Assembly (NCBI GenBank): GCA_003552985.1 | Contig: PUPD01000191.1 | Location: 1-47,667, forward strand | DNA: 47,667 bases | Direction of reading: 5' to 3' | From: Spirochaetaceae bacterium | GTDB taxonomy: Bacteria > Spirochaetota > Spirochaetia > DSM-27196 > SLAA01 | In this document: in pieces, positions 8,192 through 16,597 of the stretch | How the letters are laid out: each line of letters begins with the position of its first letter | How positions within the stretch are numbered: position 1 is the stretch's first letter | Translations under genes and position numbers: made by a program | Notes under the pieces: generated by a model | What the model was told of the DNA's origin: nothing | Seen by the model: the letters and a program-made list of their open reading frames with translations, nothing else | Databases searched by the model: none

Positions 8192-8994
8192 GCGATCTCG
8201 ACCTACAGCTCGCAGACGGCATGATCGACAGCCATCTGCATTTGTCCGAGATAGAACGGAAAGGGCTCGATCCGCTCGCCGTACTCAACGCCTGCTTTGC
8301 GGCGGGGCTTGAATACGCGCTCGACATCGGCATTAGCACCGCCGGGTTCGAGCGGCGCCGTGAGTGGGCCGCGAAGCAACCGGGACTCCATCTGGCAGCA
8401 GGGCTTCATCCGGTGACCTCGGCGGAAGCCGAGTATCAGCCCCTTCTCGCCGCGCTGGCGTCTCAGTTGCGCGATTCAGCTGTAGTCGCCGTCGGTGAAA
8501 CCGGTCTCGATCGGTTTCGCATGTACGCCCCGATGGAGTGCCAACGCTACCTGTTTGAGCAACAATTGAAGATCGCGGTCGAGCGGGAGCTGCCGGTAAT
8601 CGTCCATAATCGTGACGCCGACGGCGACATCCTCGCAACGCTCGACGCAGTCTCGCCGCCACCCCCGCACGGGATTATGCACTGCTTCTCGAGCGGGCCG
8701 CGCTTTGCCGAGGAGGTCCTTGCACGAGGCTTCCATATATCATTTGCGGGTAACCTCACCTACAAAAAGGCCGATGAGGTGCGCGAAGCAGCTCGGATGG
8801 TCCCCTGGGAGCGGCTGCTGCTTGAGACAGACGCGCCCTACCTCGCCCCGCAGGCGCGCCGTGGTCGGACAAATCATCCGGGGCTGATCGGGTATACCTA
8901 CGCCGCCCTTGCTGAGTTGCGCGGGGTTTCACCGGCGTACCTTATCGATCGCGTGCGCGAAAACTACCGGGCGTTGTTCAGAGTGGCGAGCTGA
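8188..8994 (+). CDS. tatD: TatD-family metal-dependent deoxyribonuclease
   Basis: A TIM-barrel metallo-hydrolase of 268 residues in the amidohydrolase superfamily; characterised TatD proteins are 3'-5' DNA exonucleases. Metal-binding motifs in order: DSHLHL (near residue 12), GETGLDRFR, VHNRDAD, MHCFSS and LLETDAPYLAP. The ATG at 8188 follows AAAGGA and overlaps the sirtuin stop by four bases, so translation is probably coupled. A functional link to the sirtuin is not evident. Converges with the histidine kinase gene. Confidence 0.93.
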   Translation: MSDLDLQLADGMIDSHLHLSEIERKGLDPLAVLNACFAAGLEYALDIGISTAGFERRREWAAKQPGLHLAAGLHPVTSAEAEYQPLLAALASQLRDSAVVAVGETGLDRFRMYAPMECQRYLFEQQLKIAVERELPVIVHNRDADGDILATLDAVSPPPPHGIMHCFSSGPRFAEEVLARGFHISFAGNLTYKKADEVREAARMVPWERLLLETDAPYLAPQARRGRTNHPGLIGYTYAALAELRGVSPAYLIDRVRENYRALFRVAS

Positions 8995-9051
8995 GGTCTT
9001 CGGGGCGGGATACCCCGGCGGACTCCCACGTTCCGGTTGGGCTCCGGTGTT

Positions 9052-9068
9052 CCGGCGGGCTCCGCCGG
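9052..9068. terminator. GC-rich hairpin between convergent genes
   Basis: CCGGCGG-GCT-CCGCCGG, a perfect 7-bp stem with a 3-base loop, lies between the tatD stop (8994) and the histidine kinase stop (9086). There is no T-run on either strand, so a role as a bidirectional terminator is only suggested by position. Confidence 0.35.
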
Positions 9069-9085
9069 CGGGCCGGGGCAGCCCC

Positions 9086-10330
9086 TTATCCATTGAGCGG
9101 CAGTCGCAGCCGCACCGTAGTACCGTGATTCGGCTCGCTCGAGAGAGACACGGTGCCGCCGTGCGCCTCGACGACCGTCCGAACTACGACCATGCCCAGC
9201 CCGGTACCGCCGCCGTGAGCCGTCGAGAAGAACGGCTCGAACACTCGCGCTCGAACCTCCTCGGTCATCCCGAAGCCGGTGTCCCGTACCGTGATGCAGA
9301 GGCGCTCGTCCTCTTCGGTAATCGCTTCGAGCATCAGATCTCCGCCGTTCGGCATCGCCTTGGCGGCGTTCTCTACCAGGTTCCACAGAACACGCAGCAT
9401 GCGCTTCTCGTCGAGCAGCACTGTGTCGGATAGCTCGTTGCGCACCTTAAGAGCTATGGTGCTGTCGCGTTCGCCGCTCTCGAACCAGGAGCGTACCGTC
9501 GCAAACAACCCATCGATACTCACCGGTTGCAGCTCGAGTCTGATCTCACCGCGCGAGTAGTCCAGAAGCTCGCTGGTGAGCTCATCAAGGCGCTCCGCTT
9601 CCTTCACAATCTTCGCGGCGTAGCGCCTCACCCGCTCGGGGTCCACATAATGGTTATAGATCAGTTCAGCAAAGCCGCGCAACACCGAGAGTGGATTCCG
9701 CAGGTCGTGGAGCAACATCCCCGAAAACTTACCGAGGGTCGACAGGCGCTCGGCCCGCAGTAGCTCATTCTGCGTGGCTTCGAGCCTTCGATACGCCTGT
9801 TCCAGTTTACGATTGCGGGTGCGCAGGTCCTCAAGATAATGGCGATTGCTCTCGCGTACCATAGAAGCAAGCGACCTGAGCAGCGAGCGCCCCACCGACG
9901 ATGAGGCATCGAGAACCTCGTCGAGTCGTTCGCGTGTCAGATACAGCGCCCGCACCGGCCCGCGCGCCACCACCGTAGCGCTGCGTGAAAGATCATCGAC
10001 CAGTGCAATCTCACCAAACATCTCTCCCGGGCCCTGTATGGCGAGCAACTGCTCCCCGAGCTGAGGATCTCGCTTCCAGATCTCAACGTCACCTGAGAGA
10101 ATAATGTAGAAACGCTCGCCGCGATCGCCCTCACGGAAGATCGTCTCGCCGGGAGCAAACTGCTGTTCGCTGCAACGCTCAGCCACCAGCTCCAGCTCGG
10201 AGTCCTGCAGGTTGCGCAAAAAATAGACGGAGCGCAGCAGCTCCTTGTAGTCTTCGGTACCCTGAACGGCACCGGCTTCCTGATTCTCGCTTGCGTGATC
10301 CCTGTTCGAGTCGCGACCCGGCGTAACCAT
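9086..10330 (-). CDS. Soluble sensor histidine kinase with N-terminal cyclic-nucleotide-binding domain
   Basis: A cytoplasmic kinase of 414 residues without membrane segments. Residues ~30-145 form a cNMP-binding domain with a phosphate-binding cassette GEMFGEIAL...RSATV (102-120). The conserved Glu107 and Arg116 suggest real ligand binding. A coiled coil (~155-195) leads to the HisKA dimerisation domain with phosphoacceptor H208 in LLHDLRNPL, then an ATPase domain with the N box (NLVENAAKAM), G1 (DTGFGM) and G2 (GGGTGLGM). No response regulator is adjacent. The gene starts 12 bases after the flaA2 stop, so it is probably the third gene of the flaA operon. That suggests a flagellum- or motility-linked role, which is inference. 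Confidence 0.92.
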   Translation of the reverse strand: MVTPGRDSNRDHASENQEAGAVQGTEDYKELLRSVYFLRNLQDSELELVAERCSEQQFAPGETIFREGDRGERFYIILSGDVEIWKRDPQLGEQLLAIQGPGEMFGEIALVDDLSRSATVVARGPVRALYLTRERLDEVLDASSSVGRSLLRSLASMVRESNRHYLEDLRTRNRKLEQAYRRLEATQNELLRAERLSTLGKFSGMLLHDLRNPLSVLRGFAELIYNHYVDPERVRRYAAKIVKEAERLDELTSELLDYSRGEIRLELQPVSIDGLFATVRSWFESGERDSTIALKVRNELSDTVLLDEKRMLRVLWNLVENAAKAMPNGGDLMLEAITEEDERLCITVRDTGFGMTEEVRARVFEPFFSTAHGGGTGLGMVVVRTVVEAHGGTVSLSSEPNHGTTVRLRLPLNG

Positions 10331-10342
10331 GTTACCCGGCTG

Positions 10343-11044
10343 CTACCAAGAGTCTACCATGTCATCCGGATCGCGGACCTCTTCCGCGAAGAGATCGGTC
10401 ACGGCGCGCATGTCGTCGAAGTATACATAGTATGACCCGTAGCTCTGCATGAGGTCGGGCTCAATCAGAAACCCGACAAACTGTAGGCCGCGATCACCGC
10501 CGATGTACAGGTCTTCCTGGGGTATGCGCGGGGGAATCGCTACCTCCATTCTCTGCCAGCCGGAGAAGTTCATTCTCCCCATCGGCAGAACGACGAGGTT
10601 GCCGAAATAGTCGTTCAGCACCACGCTCAACCGATGATCCCGATTACGTCCGACCACCCATACCGACAGTGTCTTCACCACTCCGGGAATCGGGATGGGG
10701 CGCGCAGCTTCGACGAAAATGTTAGTCGCCCGACGGCGAAAGAACTCTGCCTTTACGCCGAGCACGTAGCGGTTCTGCTCGTCGATGCCGGCCTCGATCT
10801 CAGCTTCAATCGGCTCGGCGTCCATCGGCCCGCCTTCCAACCGGCGATAGGTTACCACGCCACTGTCTAGGGTCATCGAGACGCGCCAGAATCCGGGATC
10901 CTCGAAGCGGCTAACCGAGATCTCCTGCAGGCGCTGCTGCGCAGCATCCACCCCCAGGCGCCCCGGATCGATCTCCTGCGGTTGCGCAAACAGCATGGTG
11001 GGAATAATCGTCAACAGCGCGACGACATAGCACAGCCTTTTCAT
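10343..11044 (-). CDS. flaA2: Periplasmic flagellar sheath protein FlaA2
   Basis: FlaA family filament outer-layer protein, 233 residues, exported by Sec to the periplasm, where it coats the FlaB core. A signal peptide is clear: basic start MKR, hydrophobic core, cleavage after MLFA (residue 20). The mature part has the family's beta-rich segments, including SVWVVGRNRDHRLSVVLND, FSGWQRMEVAIP and YYVYFDDMRAVTDLF. It follows flaA1 with a 15-base gap containing AAGGAGTACGAGTA as Shine-Dalgarno, so the two are co-transcribed. Confidence 0.92.
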   Translation of the reverse strand: MKRLCYVVALLTIIPTMLFAQPQEIDPGRLGVDAAQQRLQEISVSRFEDPGFWRVSMTLDSGVVTYRRLEGGPMDAEPIEAEIEAGIDEQNRYVLGVKAEFFRRRATNIFVEAARPIPIPGVVKTLSVWVVGRNRDHRLSVVLNDYFGNLVVLPMGRMNFSGWQRMEVAIPPRIPQEDLYIGGDRGLQFVGFLIEPDLMQSYGSYYVYFDDMRAVTDLFAEEVRDPDDMVDSW

Positions 11045-11059
11045 TACTCGTACTCCTTA

Positions 11060-11782
11060 CTAGTCTTCCCAGATCTGGCGGATGAACTCAGGGTCGGCGA
11101 GGTCCTCGCCGTCAAAGCGTTCCTCGAATAGGTCGGTCATAACCTTGATCTCATCCAGGTACACGAAGAACTGGTCTACGCGCTCCCGCGGACGAGTCCA
11201 CAGCACCAGCTTAACGAGCTCCAATCCGCGCCGTTCGGGAACGTACTCAACATGCTGCGGTATCCAGCGAGGGATATTGATGCGCAGGTTTCGCCATCCG
11301 CGGAAGTTGATGTCGCCTAATCGTAGCGTATGGATGATGCCCTGATGATCGCGGAAATGCGCGTCCATGTAGTAGTTGCGCAAAGACCCCCACACCCAGA
11401 GTTCCATCGACTCAGCCATGCCCGGAATCGCGATAGAACTCGGTTCGAGTTCCCCGTCGTCGTTCATCGCCGCCGGTATGATTTCAAGATAGTTATACCC
11501 GCGACGATTGAAGGCGGCATTAATGCCCAGCGACCGCAGTGTGATATCCTCCGGCTCATGCCGATGCAGGGCGTCAGGCCAGGCCCGCACGTGGGTCCAC
11601 TGCGGATAATCGTCTGCTATGAACTTACTCCCGCGAACGATCCAGCGACTTTCCTCGGGGTCATTGAAATCCTCAATGACGACCGACTGGAAATTGCGAA
11701 CCGCGTTCTGCGCGAATGCCGGAGCCGCGAGTAACGAAACCATAACAGCAAGGCATATCGCGAGCAGGCTGCGCTTTTTCAT
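11060..11782 (-). CDS. flaA1: Periplasmic flagellar sheath protein FlaA1
   Basis: FlaA family sheath protein, 240 residues. The signal peptide MKKRSLLAICL... ends at PAFA (residue 24). The mature protein has the same segments as FlaA2: MELWVWGSLRNYYMDAHF, NFRGWRNLRINIP and FFVYLDEIKVMTDLF. The ATG at 11782, after AAGGAGATTTAC, is preferred to an in-frame ATG 24 bases upstream because it gives a normal signal peptide and a well-spaced Shine-Dalgarno. First gene of flaA1-flaA2-histidine kinase, driven by a consensus sigma-70 promoter. The 1/2 numbering is by gene order only. Confidence 0.92.
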   Translation of the reverse strand: MKKRSLLAICLAVMVSLLAAPAFAQNAVRNFQSVVIEDFNDPEESRWIVRGSKFIADDYPQWTHVRAWPDALHRHEPEDITLRSLGINAAFNRRGYNYLEIIPAAMNDDGELEPSSIAIPGMAESMELWVWGSLRNYYMDAHFRDHQGIIHTLRLGDINFRGWRNLRINIPRWIPQHVEYVPERRGLELVKLVLWTRPRERVDQFFVYLDEIKVMTDLFEERFDGEDLADPEFIRQIWED

Positions 11783-11831
11783 GTAAATCTCCTTAACCTC
11801 ATACACTAACTACGCGCTTCTCGCTACCGGA

Positions 11832-11860
11832 ATTATATGGTCGCCCTATACCTTTGTCAA
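11832..11860 (-). promoter_or_regulatory. Perfect-consensus sigma-70 promoter of the flaA operon
   Basis: Minus strand: TTGACA (11855-11860), exactly 17 bp, TATAAT (11832-11837). Both boxes match 6/6. The leader is about 40 bases and ends in AAGGAG. Unlike both flaB genes, no sigma-28 motif is seen, consistent with sigma-70 control of flaA reported in treponemes. Confidence 0.85.
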
Positions 11861-11888
11861 ACAAACGGTGCGGTCGGAAGTGCCTGCA

Positions 11889-11947
11889 CAACGGTGGCTT
11901 ACACGGCTTGGAAGCCAGGCTTCACATCGTCGTCGCCTCCACCGTTG
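11889..11947. repeat. Inverted repeat upstream of the flaA promoter
   Basis: CAACGGTGG (11889-11897) and its exact complement CCACCGTTG (11939-11947), 41 bases apart, enclosing the smaller hairpin GGCTTGGAAGCC. It lies between the stop of the membrane protein gene (12059) and the flaA -35 box. It could end transcription from the upstream gene or bind a regulator; there is no T-run. Confidence 0.4.
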
Positions 11948-12058
11948 AAGCACCGCCAATAGCCCCGAGCGACCACACAATCCCCTACTAAGACTCTTCG
12001 GCCACTGCGAAGCGAGAATTGAGCCGGAAACCGGCACTCAGTCGCGGTTTTTCAGCAC

Positions 12059-12709
12059 TCAACGGCTGTCCGGCAGACGAGCGACCATGAATCTGAGGTA
12101 TACCACCACGGCAATAACGACCAGCGCAGCCGTTGCACCGACTGCCGCGCCCCGAAATCCGAGCCGATACAGCCATGCGACCGTAGCGAGCGCGAACGGG
12201 ACCACCGCCACAGCCAGAAACGCCGCGACGCGCGCAAAACTATAGGCGCGCAACGCGTCAATAAGCAGGAAGGGAAGCAGAACGATTATCACCAGACGCA
12301 GGGCCGGCAACATGAAGAGAATGTATGGGTCGGTGTGACCGATGTTCGCAACGGTGTCGAGGATGCCGAACACGCCGTAGTACCCGCTGATGAACGACAG
12401 AACCGCGGTGCTTCCCGCGGCGAAATCATTCTTCACGCCCCCGCTCACCACAACCAATGCGCCGGCTGTAGCGATCAGGAACGGCAGCGCCGTTCGTAGC
12501 AGCGCATAGCGCAGATAGAGCCCGCCGGGGTTGAACTGTTGAGGGACGATCTGTTCGAGGATCAGGAGAAGCACGATCACCGGCAGAAACAGGAGCACGC
12601 CTTTCACGAACGGCACCAGCGTAATGGCTGCCGGCTGATTAGTCTGCCCCCCGAAACTCAACAACAAGAGATACGCGATCGGAACTGCGGTTAGAAGAAA
12701 CAAAAACAT
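12059..12709 (-). CDS. Integral membrane protein of unknown function
   Basis: 216 residues, mostly hydrophobic, with about six membrane-spanning segments (near 1-20, 30-50, 65-90, 105-125, 130-155 and 160-210). I do not recognise a family motif. The ATG at 12709 follows AGGACGCAGCC. It lies upstream of flaA1 on the same strand, but 276 bases containing an inverted repeat and the flaA promoter separate them, so it is probably an independent unit. No function is proposed. Confidence 0.75.
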   Translation of the reverse strand: MFLFLLTAVPIAYLLLLSFGGQTNQPAAITLVPFVKGVLLFLPVIVLLLILEQIVPQQFNPGGLYLRYALLRTALPFLIATAGALVVVSGGVKNDFAAGSTAVLSFISGYYGVFGILDTVANIGHTDPYILFMLPALRLVIIVLLPFLLIDALRAYSFARVAAFLAVAVVPFALATVAWLYRLGFRGAAVGATAALVVIAVVVYLRFMVARLPDSR

Positions 12710-12801
12710 GGCTGCGTCCTGCTCTGTTCAACGAGTTACGTGGCGGATAACGCTATCATGAATGCGGCCCCGCATCAAGCTGCCGTTTCGAACGGGCGTT
12801 A

Positions 12802-12830
12802 TTGACAGTCGTCGCCCAGCCGCCTAGGAT
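12802..12830 (+). promoter_or_regulatory. Sigma-70 promoter close to the metX start codon
   Basis: TTGACA (12802-12807), a 17-bp spacer, TAGGAT (12825-12830). The ATG at 12841 follows after 10 bases, so the leader would be about 4 bases and there is no Shine-Dalgarno. A longer reading frame that begins at the TTG of this -35 box is rejected for that reason. Confidence 0.65.
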
Positions 12831-12840
12831 CACCCCAGAT

Positions 12841-14064
12841 ATGGAGTCACACGCGCCGGCGGACGAGAGTGCTCGACAAGACGGCAATAGCAACGATCTC
12901 GGCCCCATAGCCTCCGGCTCGCAAAGCGCCACCGTCCCGGGAAGCGTCGGAATCGTAACGCCACAGGACTACACCTTCGGGGCGCCCGGGAAGGGTATCA
13001 CGCTTGAAGGCGGCAGCGAGTTCGGCCCGATAACGGTACGCTATGAAACCTACGGCCGGCTGAACGCCGACCGCAGCAACGCGATTCTGATTCAGCACGC
13101 GTTTTCCGGCGATGCGCACGCCGCCGGATATCATAGTGCCGAGGATCGTCACCCCGGGTGGTGGGATAACATGGTCGGTCCGGATAAGGCCTTCGACACC
13201 AAGCGCTATTTCGTCATCTGTTCAAACGTGCTCGGCGGGTGCCGAGGCACCACCGGCCCCGGCTCGATCAACCCTGAAACCGGCCGGCCGTACGGCCTGA
13301 GTTTCCCGGTCATCACGATCGACGATATGGTAAAAGTCCAGCGCGAGCTCATCGATCACCTCGGCATCGAGCGGTTGTACGCGGTCGCCGGAGGGTCGAT
13401 GGGCGGTATGCAGGCGCTCGAATGGACGGTGCGCTACCCGGAACGAGCGCGATCGGCCATCATCATGGCCGCTACCTCGCGTCTTTCGGCGCAGGCGATT
13501 GCATTCAACGCCGTAGGGCGGAACGCAATCGTCTCGGACGAGTTCTGGAACGGAGGCGACTACTATGACGGCCAGCCTCCGGCGCGGGGGCTGGCTATCG
13601 CGCGAATGGTCGGGCACATCACCTATTTGTCGGAGCAGGCGATGGGCATGAAGTTTGGACGCCGGCTCCAGGAGCGCGCCAATTTCGGGTTTGACTTTGA
13701 AGATCAGTTCCAGGTGGAGAGCTATCTCGAATACCAGAGCGATAAGTTCGTCGACCGCTTTGACGCCAACAGTTACATCTACCTGAGCAAGGCGATGGAC
13801 TACTACGACCTCGGCGCGCGCTTCGACGGGCTGGAGCGCGCCGTGCAGAACTGCAACGCAAAATTTCTTGTGGTCACGTTCAGCTCCGACTGGCTCTATC
13901 CGCCCTACCAGTCGAAAGAGGTAGTGTTTGCGATGATGCGCCAGGGGGTGGACGTTTCCTACGTACAGCTCGAAAGCCCCTACGGCCACGACGCGTTCTT
14001 TCTTGAGATCGACAGACAGGCGCCGTTGGTGTCGTCTTTTCTGGAAGGCCTAGATGAAAAATAA
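12841..14064 (+). CDS. metX: Homoserine O-acetyltransferase / serine O-acetyltransferase (MetX)
   Basis: An alpha/beta-hydrolase acyltransferase of 407 residues that activates homoserine for methionine synthesis. Conserved features: [13 protein letters not shown], the [12 protein letters not shown] segment, the nucleophile elbow [12 protein letters not shown] (Ser186), the acid in SSDWLYPP and the His in YGHDAFFLE. The N-terminus is ~30 residues longer than average and low in complexity. The start ATG at 12841 is chosen over an upstream TTG because that TTG is the promoter -35 box. metX overlaps metW by 11 bases, the common metX-metW pairing. O-acetyl versus O-succinyl donor choice is not certain from the sequence. 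Confidence 0.92.
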   Translation: MESHAPADESARQDGNSNDLGPIASGSQSATVPGSVGIVTPQDYTFGAPGKGITLEGGSEFGPITVRYETYGRLNADRSNAILIQHAFSGDAHAAGYHSAEDRHPGWWDNMVGPDKAFDTKRYFVICSNVLGGCRGTTGPGSINPETGRPYGLSFPVITIDDMVKVQRELIDHLGIERLYAVAGGSMGGMQALEWTVRYPERARSAIIMAATSRLSAQAIAFNAVGRNAIVSDEFWNGGDYYDGQPPARGLAIARMVGHITYLSEQAMGMKFGRRLQERANFGFDFEDQFQVESYLEYQSDKFVDRFDANSYIYLSKAMDYYDLGARFDGLERAVQNCNAKFLVVTFSSDWLYPPYQSKEVVFAMMRQGVDVSYVQLESPYGHDAFFLEIDRQAPLVSSFLEGLDEK

Positions 14065-14683
14065 CGCCCGGATGGAGCATAACGGACATCACCGCCAACA
14101 TTTCAGCTACGCCGAGATCCTGCATCTGATTGAGCCCGGCAGCACAGTGCTCGATCTCGGCTGCGGCGAAGGCGAGCTCCTCGAGCGCCTCATCCGTGAA
14201 CGTGGAGTTCGCGGTCGCGGCGTTGATATCGAAGAGCGGATGATCCGAACCTGTATCAGCCGCGGATTGTCGGTCTTTCAGGGAGATCTCGACGAGGGGC
14301 TGAAAGACTACACCACCAATAGTTACGATTACGTCATCCTCAATCATACGCTGCAGGTGGTACATCGCCCCGATCTACTGCTCCAGGAGATGCTGCGCGT
14401 AGGGCGGTTTGGGATCGTCAATTTTCCGAACTTCGCCCATATCCTCAACCGGCTGCAGCTGTTCGCCGGCGGGCGCATGCCGGTGAACCGGCATATCCCG
14501 TACGAGTGGTATGACACGCCGAATATTCATTTCTGTACACGCAGGGACTTCGAAGTACTCTGCCGAGAGATGGGGTACGAGATCATCCGGATTATCGACA
14601 CGAGGAACGGAAAGCGGCGTGCGCCTTTTCTGTGCAACCTTCTGTCCACCGAGGTCTGCTTCCTGCTGCGCGGAACCGACTGA
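14054..14683 (+). CDS. metW: MetW, methyltransferase-fold partner of MetX
   Basis: 209 residues with a class I methyltransferase fold: motif [16 protein letters not shown] (near 32-46), the acidic [14 protein letters not shown], and the MetW-typical [14 protein letters not shown] and [20 protein letters not shown] segments. MetW proteins accompany MetX and are needed for full activity in several bacteria. The start ATG lies inside the 3' end of metX, with GGAAGG upstream. Followed by a GC hairpin. Confidence 0.92.
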   Translation: MKNNARMEHNGHHRQHFSYAEILHLIEPGSTVLDLGCGEGELLERLIRERGVRGRGVDIEERMIRTCISRGLSVFQGDLDEGLKDYTTNSYDYVILNHTLQVVHRPDLLLQEMLRVGRFGIVNFPNFAHILNRLQLFAGGRMPVNRHIPYEWYDTPNIHFCTRRDFEVLCREMGYEIIRIIDTRNGKRRAPFLCNLLSTEVCFLLRGTD

Positions 14684-14712
14684 GCCGCCGCGAGGTCTCC
14701 CGCGCTGCGGCT
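14683..14712. terminator. GC-rich hairpin between metW and the ferritin-like gene
   Basis: Stem AGCCGC/GCGGCT continued by CGCG/CGCG around the loop AGGTCTCC, immediately after the metW stop and 41 bases from the convergent gene's stop. Its position suits a shared terminator; no T-run follows. Confidence 0.4.
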
Positions 14713-14752
14713 TCAGGATAACACCAACACGGTGCGGGGCAGTTCCTGCCGG

Positions 14753-15196
14753 TCAAAGCCGCTCCAGCTCAAGCCGCGACCTGATGAGGCACAGTTGCCG
14801 GCGGGTGTCCTCGGCAAGACGCTTAAGCGCGTATTGAGGCTCCCGATCGGCAACCACCGCAGCCAGGCGATCGTAGAGCACCGCGGTGTCTCTCTCCCGC
14901 TCGCAGATGAGCTCCAGGAAATCCGTGTACTCTATTCCGGCATCAAAGACCTGCGCAATCCGCAGATCGTCGATATGCAGTCCGGCAAGCTTCGTAACAT
15001 CGGTAATTCGTTCCGGATCAAAGCGGCTCTCGAAGCGCTCGAGATCCTGCACGCGCGCAAGCCCACCCTCGATAAGCGCCTGCAACATGCGGTGAAGATC
15101 GGGGTGTTCGGTTATCGTCTGATAGATCTCATAGGTATTGATGCTCTCGCCCTCGAGCGCCTTCGCAAGCTCGATTCCGTCACGCAGCGCACTCAT
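14753..15196 (-). CDS. Small all-helical, ferritin-like protein
   Basis: 147 residues, predicted four-helix. The helix pattern (GIELAKALEGESINTYEIY, TDFLELICERERDTAVLYDRLA) resembles rubrerythrin/ferritin-like domains, with Glu-rich first and fourth helices that could carry di-iron ligands such as E15 and E17. A full ExxH ligand set is not evident, so metal binding is uncertain. The ATG at 15196 follows an AT-rich TATATAT tract and has no good Shine-Dalgarno. Divergent from infC. Function unknown. Confidence 0.65.
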   Translation of the reverse strand: MSALRDGIELAKALEGESINTYEIYQTITEHPDLHRMLQALIEGGLARVQDLERFESRFDPERITDVTKLAGLHIDDLRIAQVFDAGIEYTDFLELICERERDTAVLYDRLAAVVADREPQYALKRLAEDTRRQLCLIRSRLELERL

Positions 15197-15289
15197 ATAT
15201 ATACAAAACCCTTCAACTGCGATATCCTACACGCGCCGGAGAGCGGTACCGGAGCCCCGGTTAGCGCCGAGAAAAGGCGGTCCCGCCCT

Positions 15290-15318
15290 TTGACTCTTTC
15301 AAACCATGGTGATACAGT
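15290..15318 (+). promoter_or_regulatory. Sigma-70 promoter of the infC-rpmI-rplT operon
   Basis: TTGACT (15290-15295), 17 bp, TACAGT (15313-15318). The leader of about 43 bases ends in AAGGAGGG before the TTG start of infC. I see no obvious L20 pseudoknot in so short a leader. Confidence 0.65.
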
Positions 15319-15367
15319 GTACGCGCTAAAACCTACACGTTAGGCTGAATGTGTTCAAGGAGGGCCA

Positions 15368-15919
15368 TTGTCCAGTAAAGAACTGCGCGCAAACGAACGG
15401 ATCCGGGTTCGGGAGGTCCGCCTAATCGACGATGAAGGCGGCCAGCGAGGTATCGTCCCTACCGTCGAGGCGTTGAACCTCGCTCGTGAAAGGGGGCTCG
15501 ATCTGGTTGAGGTTGCCCCGAACTCAAACCCGCCGGTTTGCAAGCTTTTAGATTATGGTAAGTACAAGTTCGAGCAGGAAAAGAAGCAGCGTGAATCACG
15601 CAAGAAGCAAAAGCAGCTGAAGCTCAAAGAGGTGCGGATGCAACCAAAGATCGAACACCACGATCTTGAGTTCAAGACCAAGAATATCCGCAAATTCCTC
15701 GACGAAGGGCAGAAGGTGAAAGTCACGATTCGGTTCCGCGGGCGAGAGCTCGCTCACACCGAGCTCGGGCGCGATGTACTGAACAGGATTCTGGATTTAC
15801 TGGGTAACGATTGCCACGTTGATAAGCCGCCTGCAATGGAAGGAAGGTTCATGTCGATGATCGTGAGCTCTTCCGGCAAGAAGCAGCCGCAAGCGGAACC
15901 TGAAGTGCAGTCGTCCTGA
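15368..15919 (+). CDS. infC: Translation initiation factor IF-3
   Basis: 183 residues. Binds the 30S subunit, blocks premature 50S joining and checks the initiator tRNA-start codon pair. The N-terminal domain begins [17 protein letters not shown], then the family signature [16 protein letters not shown] linker, and the C-terminal domain [13 protein letters not shown]...RFRGRELAH. The start codon is TTG, preceded by AAGGAGG four bases upstream. Non-AUG starts are typical for infC and allow self-control, because IF-3 itself discriminates against them. First gene of infC-rpmI-rplT. Confidence 0.97.
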   Translation: MSSKELRANERIRVREVRLIDDEGGQRGIVPTVEALNLARERGLDLVEVAPNSNPPVCKLLDYGKYKFEQEKKQRESRKKQKQLKLKEVRMQPKIEHHDLEFKTKNIRKFLDEGQKVKVTIRFRGRELAHTELGRDVLNRILDLLGNDCHVDKPPAMEGRFMSMIVSSSGKKQPQAEPEVQSS

Positions 15920-16007
15920 CGAGTAGAACAGACAGACGCGAAGCAGATAGAGCGAAAGACAGCGACCACAGCGGTCTGATAACTCAACCGAAACAGGGAG
16001 CGAAGAT

Positions 16008-16205
16008 ATGCCCAAGCAAAAGACGCGCAGGAGCGCGGCGAAACGCTACAGCGTTACCGGAAGCGGTAAGGTCAAGTACAAGCAGCAGGGTCTGCGCCAC
16101 ATTCTCACGAAGAAGTCTTCCAAGCGCAAGCGGAAGCTACGAAAGAACGGCATCCTGAGCACCGTGGAAGCGCAGCGCGCGAAACGCCTGCTTCCCTATG
16201 GTTGA
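16008..16205 (+). CDS. rpmI: 50S ribosomal protein L35
   Basis: 65 basic residues, starting [20 protein letters not shown] and containing the L35 pattern [17 protein letters not shown]. The ATG follows GGGAG. The 88-base gap from infC shows no separate promoter, so it is part of the infC operon. The N-terminal KTR.SAAKR and the position between infC and rplT make the call secure. Confidence 0.97.
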   Translation: MPKQKTRRSAAKRYSVTGSGKVKYKQQGLRHILTKKSSKRKRKLRKNGILSTVEAQRAKRLLPYG

Positions 16206-16232
16206 TGCCTGCCCTCTGAAGGAGCAAACACA

Positions 16233-16595
16233 ATGTCACGAGCAGTAGACGGTACAAGACGAAAAGACCGCCGCAAGAAGATCCTCAACCAGGCCAAGGG
16301 TTACTGGGGACGTCGCAGCAAGCTAACGCGAACCGCGAAGGACGCGGTCCGCAAGGCGAATCAGTACGCCTATCGTGATCGCAAGGCCCGAAAGCGCGAG
16401 TTCCGTCAGCTTTGGATTGCGCGCATATCGGCCGGCGTACGCGCACACGGTTTGAACTATTCGCAGTTCATGCACGGCTTGCAGCAAGCCGGCGTACAAC
16501 TGAACCGCAAGACGATCTCAAACCTGGCGCTCGAAGATCCGAAGAGCTTCGAAACCCTGGTTGAAACCGCAAAATCGGGTTTGGGGAATAACTGA
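16233..16595 (+). CDS. rplT: 50S ribosomal protein L20
   Basis: 120 residues, normal for L20, with KDRRKKILNQAKGYWGRRSKL near the start and NYSQFMHGLQQAGVQLNRKT near residue 80. Binds 23S rRNA early in 50S assembly. The ATG follows AAGGAGCAAACACA, 27 bases after the rpmI stop. In some bacteria L20 represses this operon; no matching leader structure was recognised here. Confidence 0.97.
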   Translation: MSRAVDGTRRKDRRKKILNQAKGYWGRRSKLTRTAKDAVRKANQYAYRDRKARKREFRQLWIARISAGVRAHGLNYSQFMHGLQQAGVQLNRKTISNLALEDPKSFETLVETAKSGLGNN

Positions 16596-16597
16596 CC

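Noticed and set aside
12802-12840. N-terminal extension of MetX from an upstream TTG
   Set aside because: The TTG is the first three bases of a perfect TTGACA -35 box with TAGGAT 17 bp on; the ATG at 12841 is the better start.
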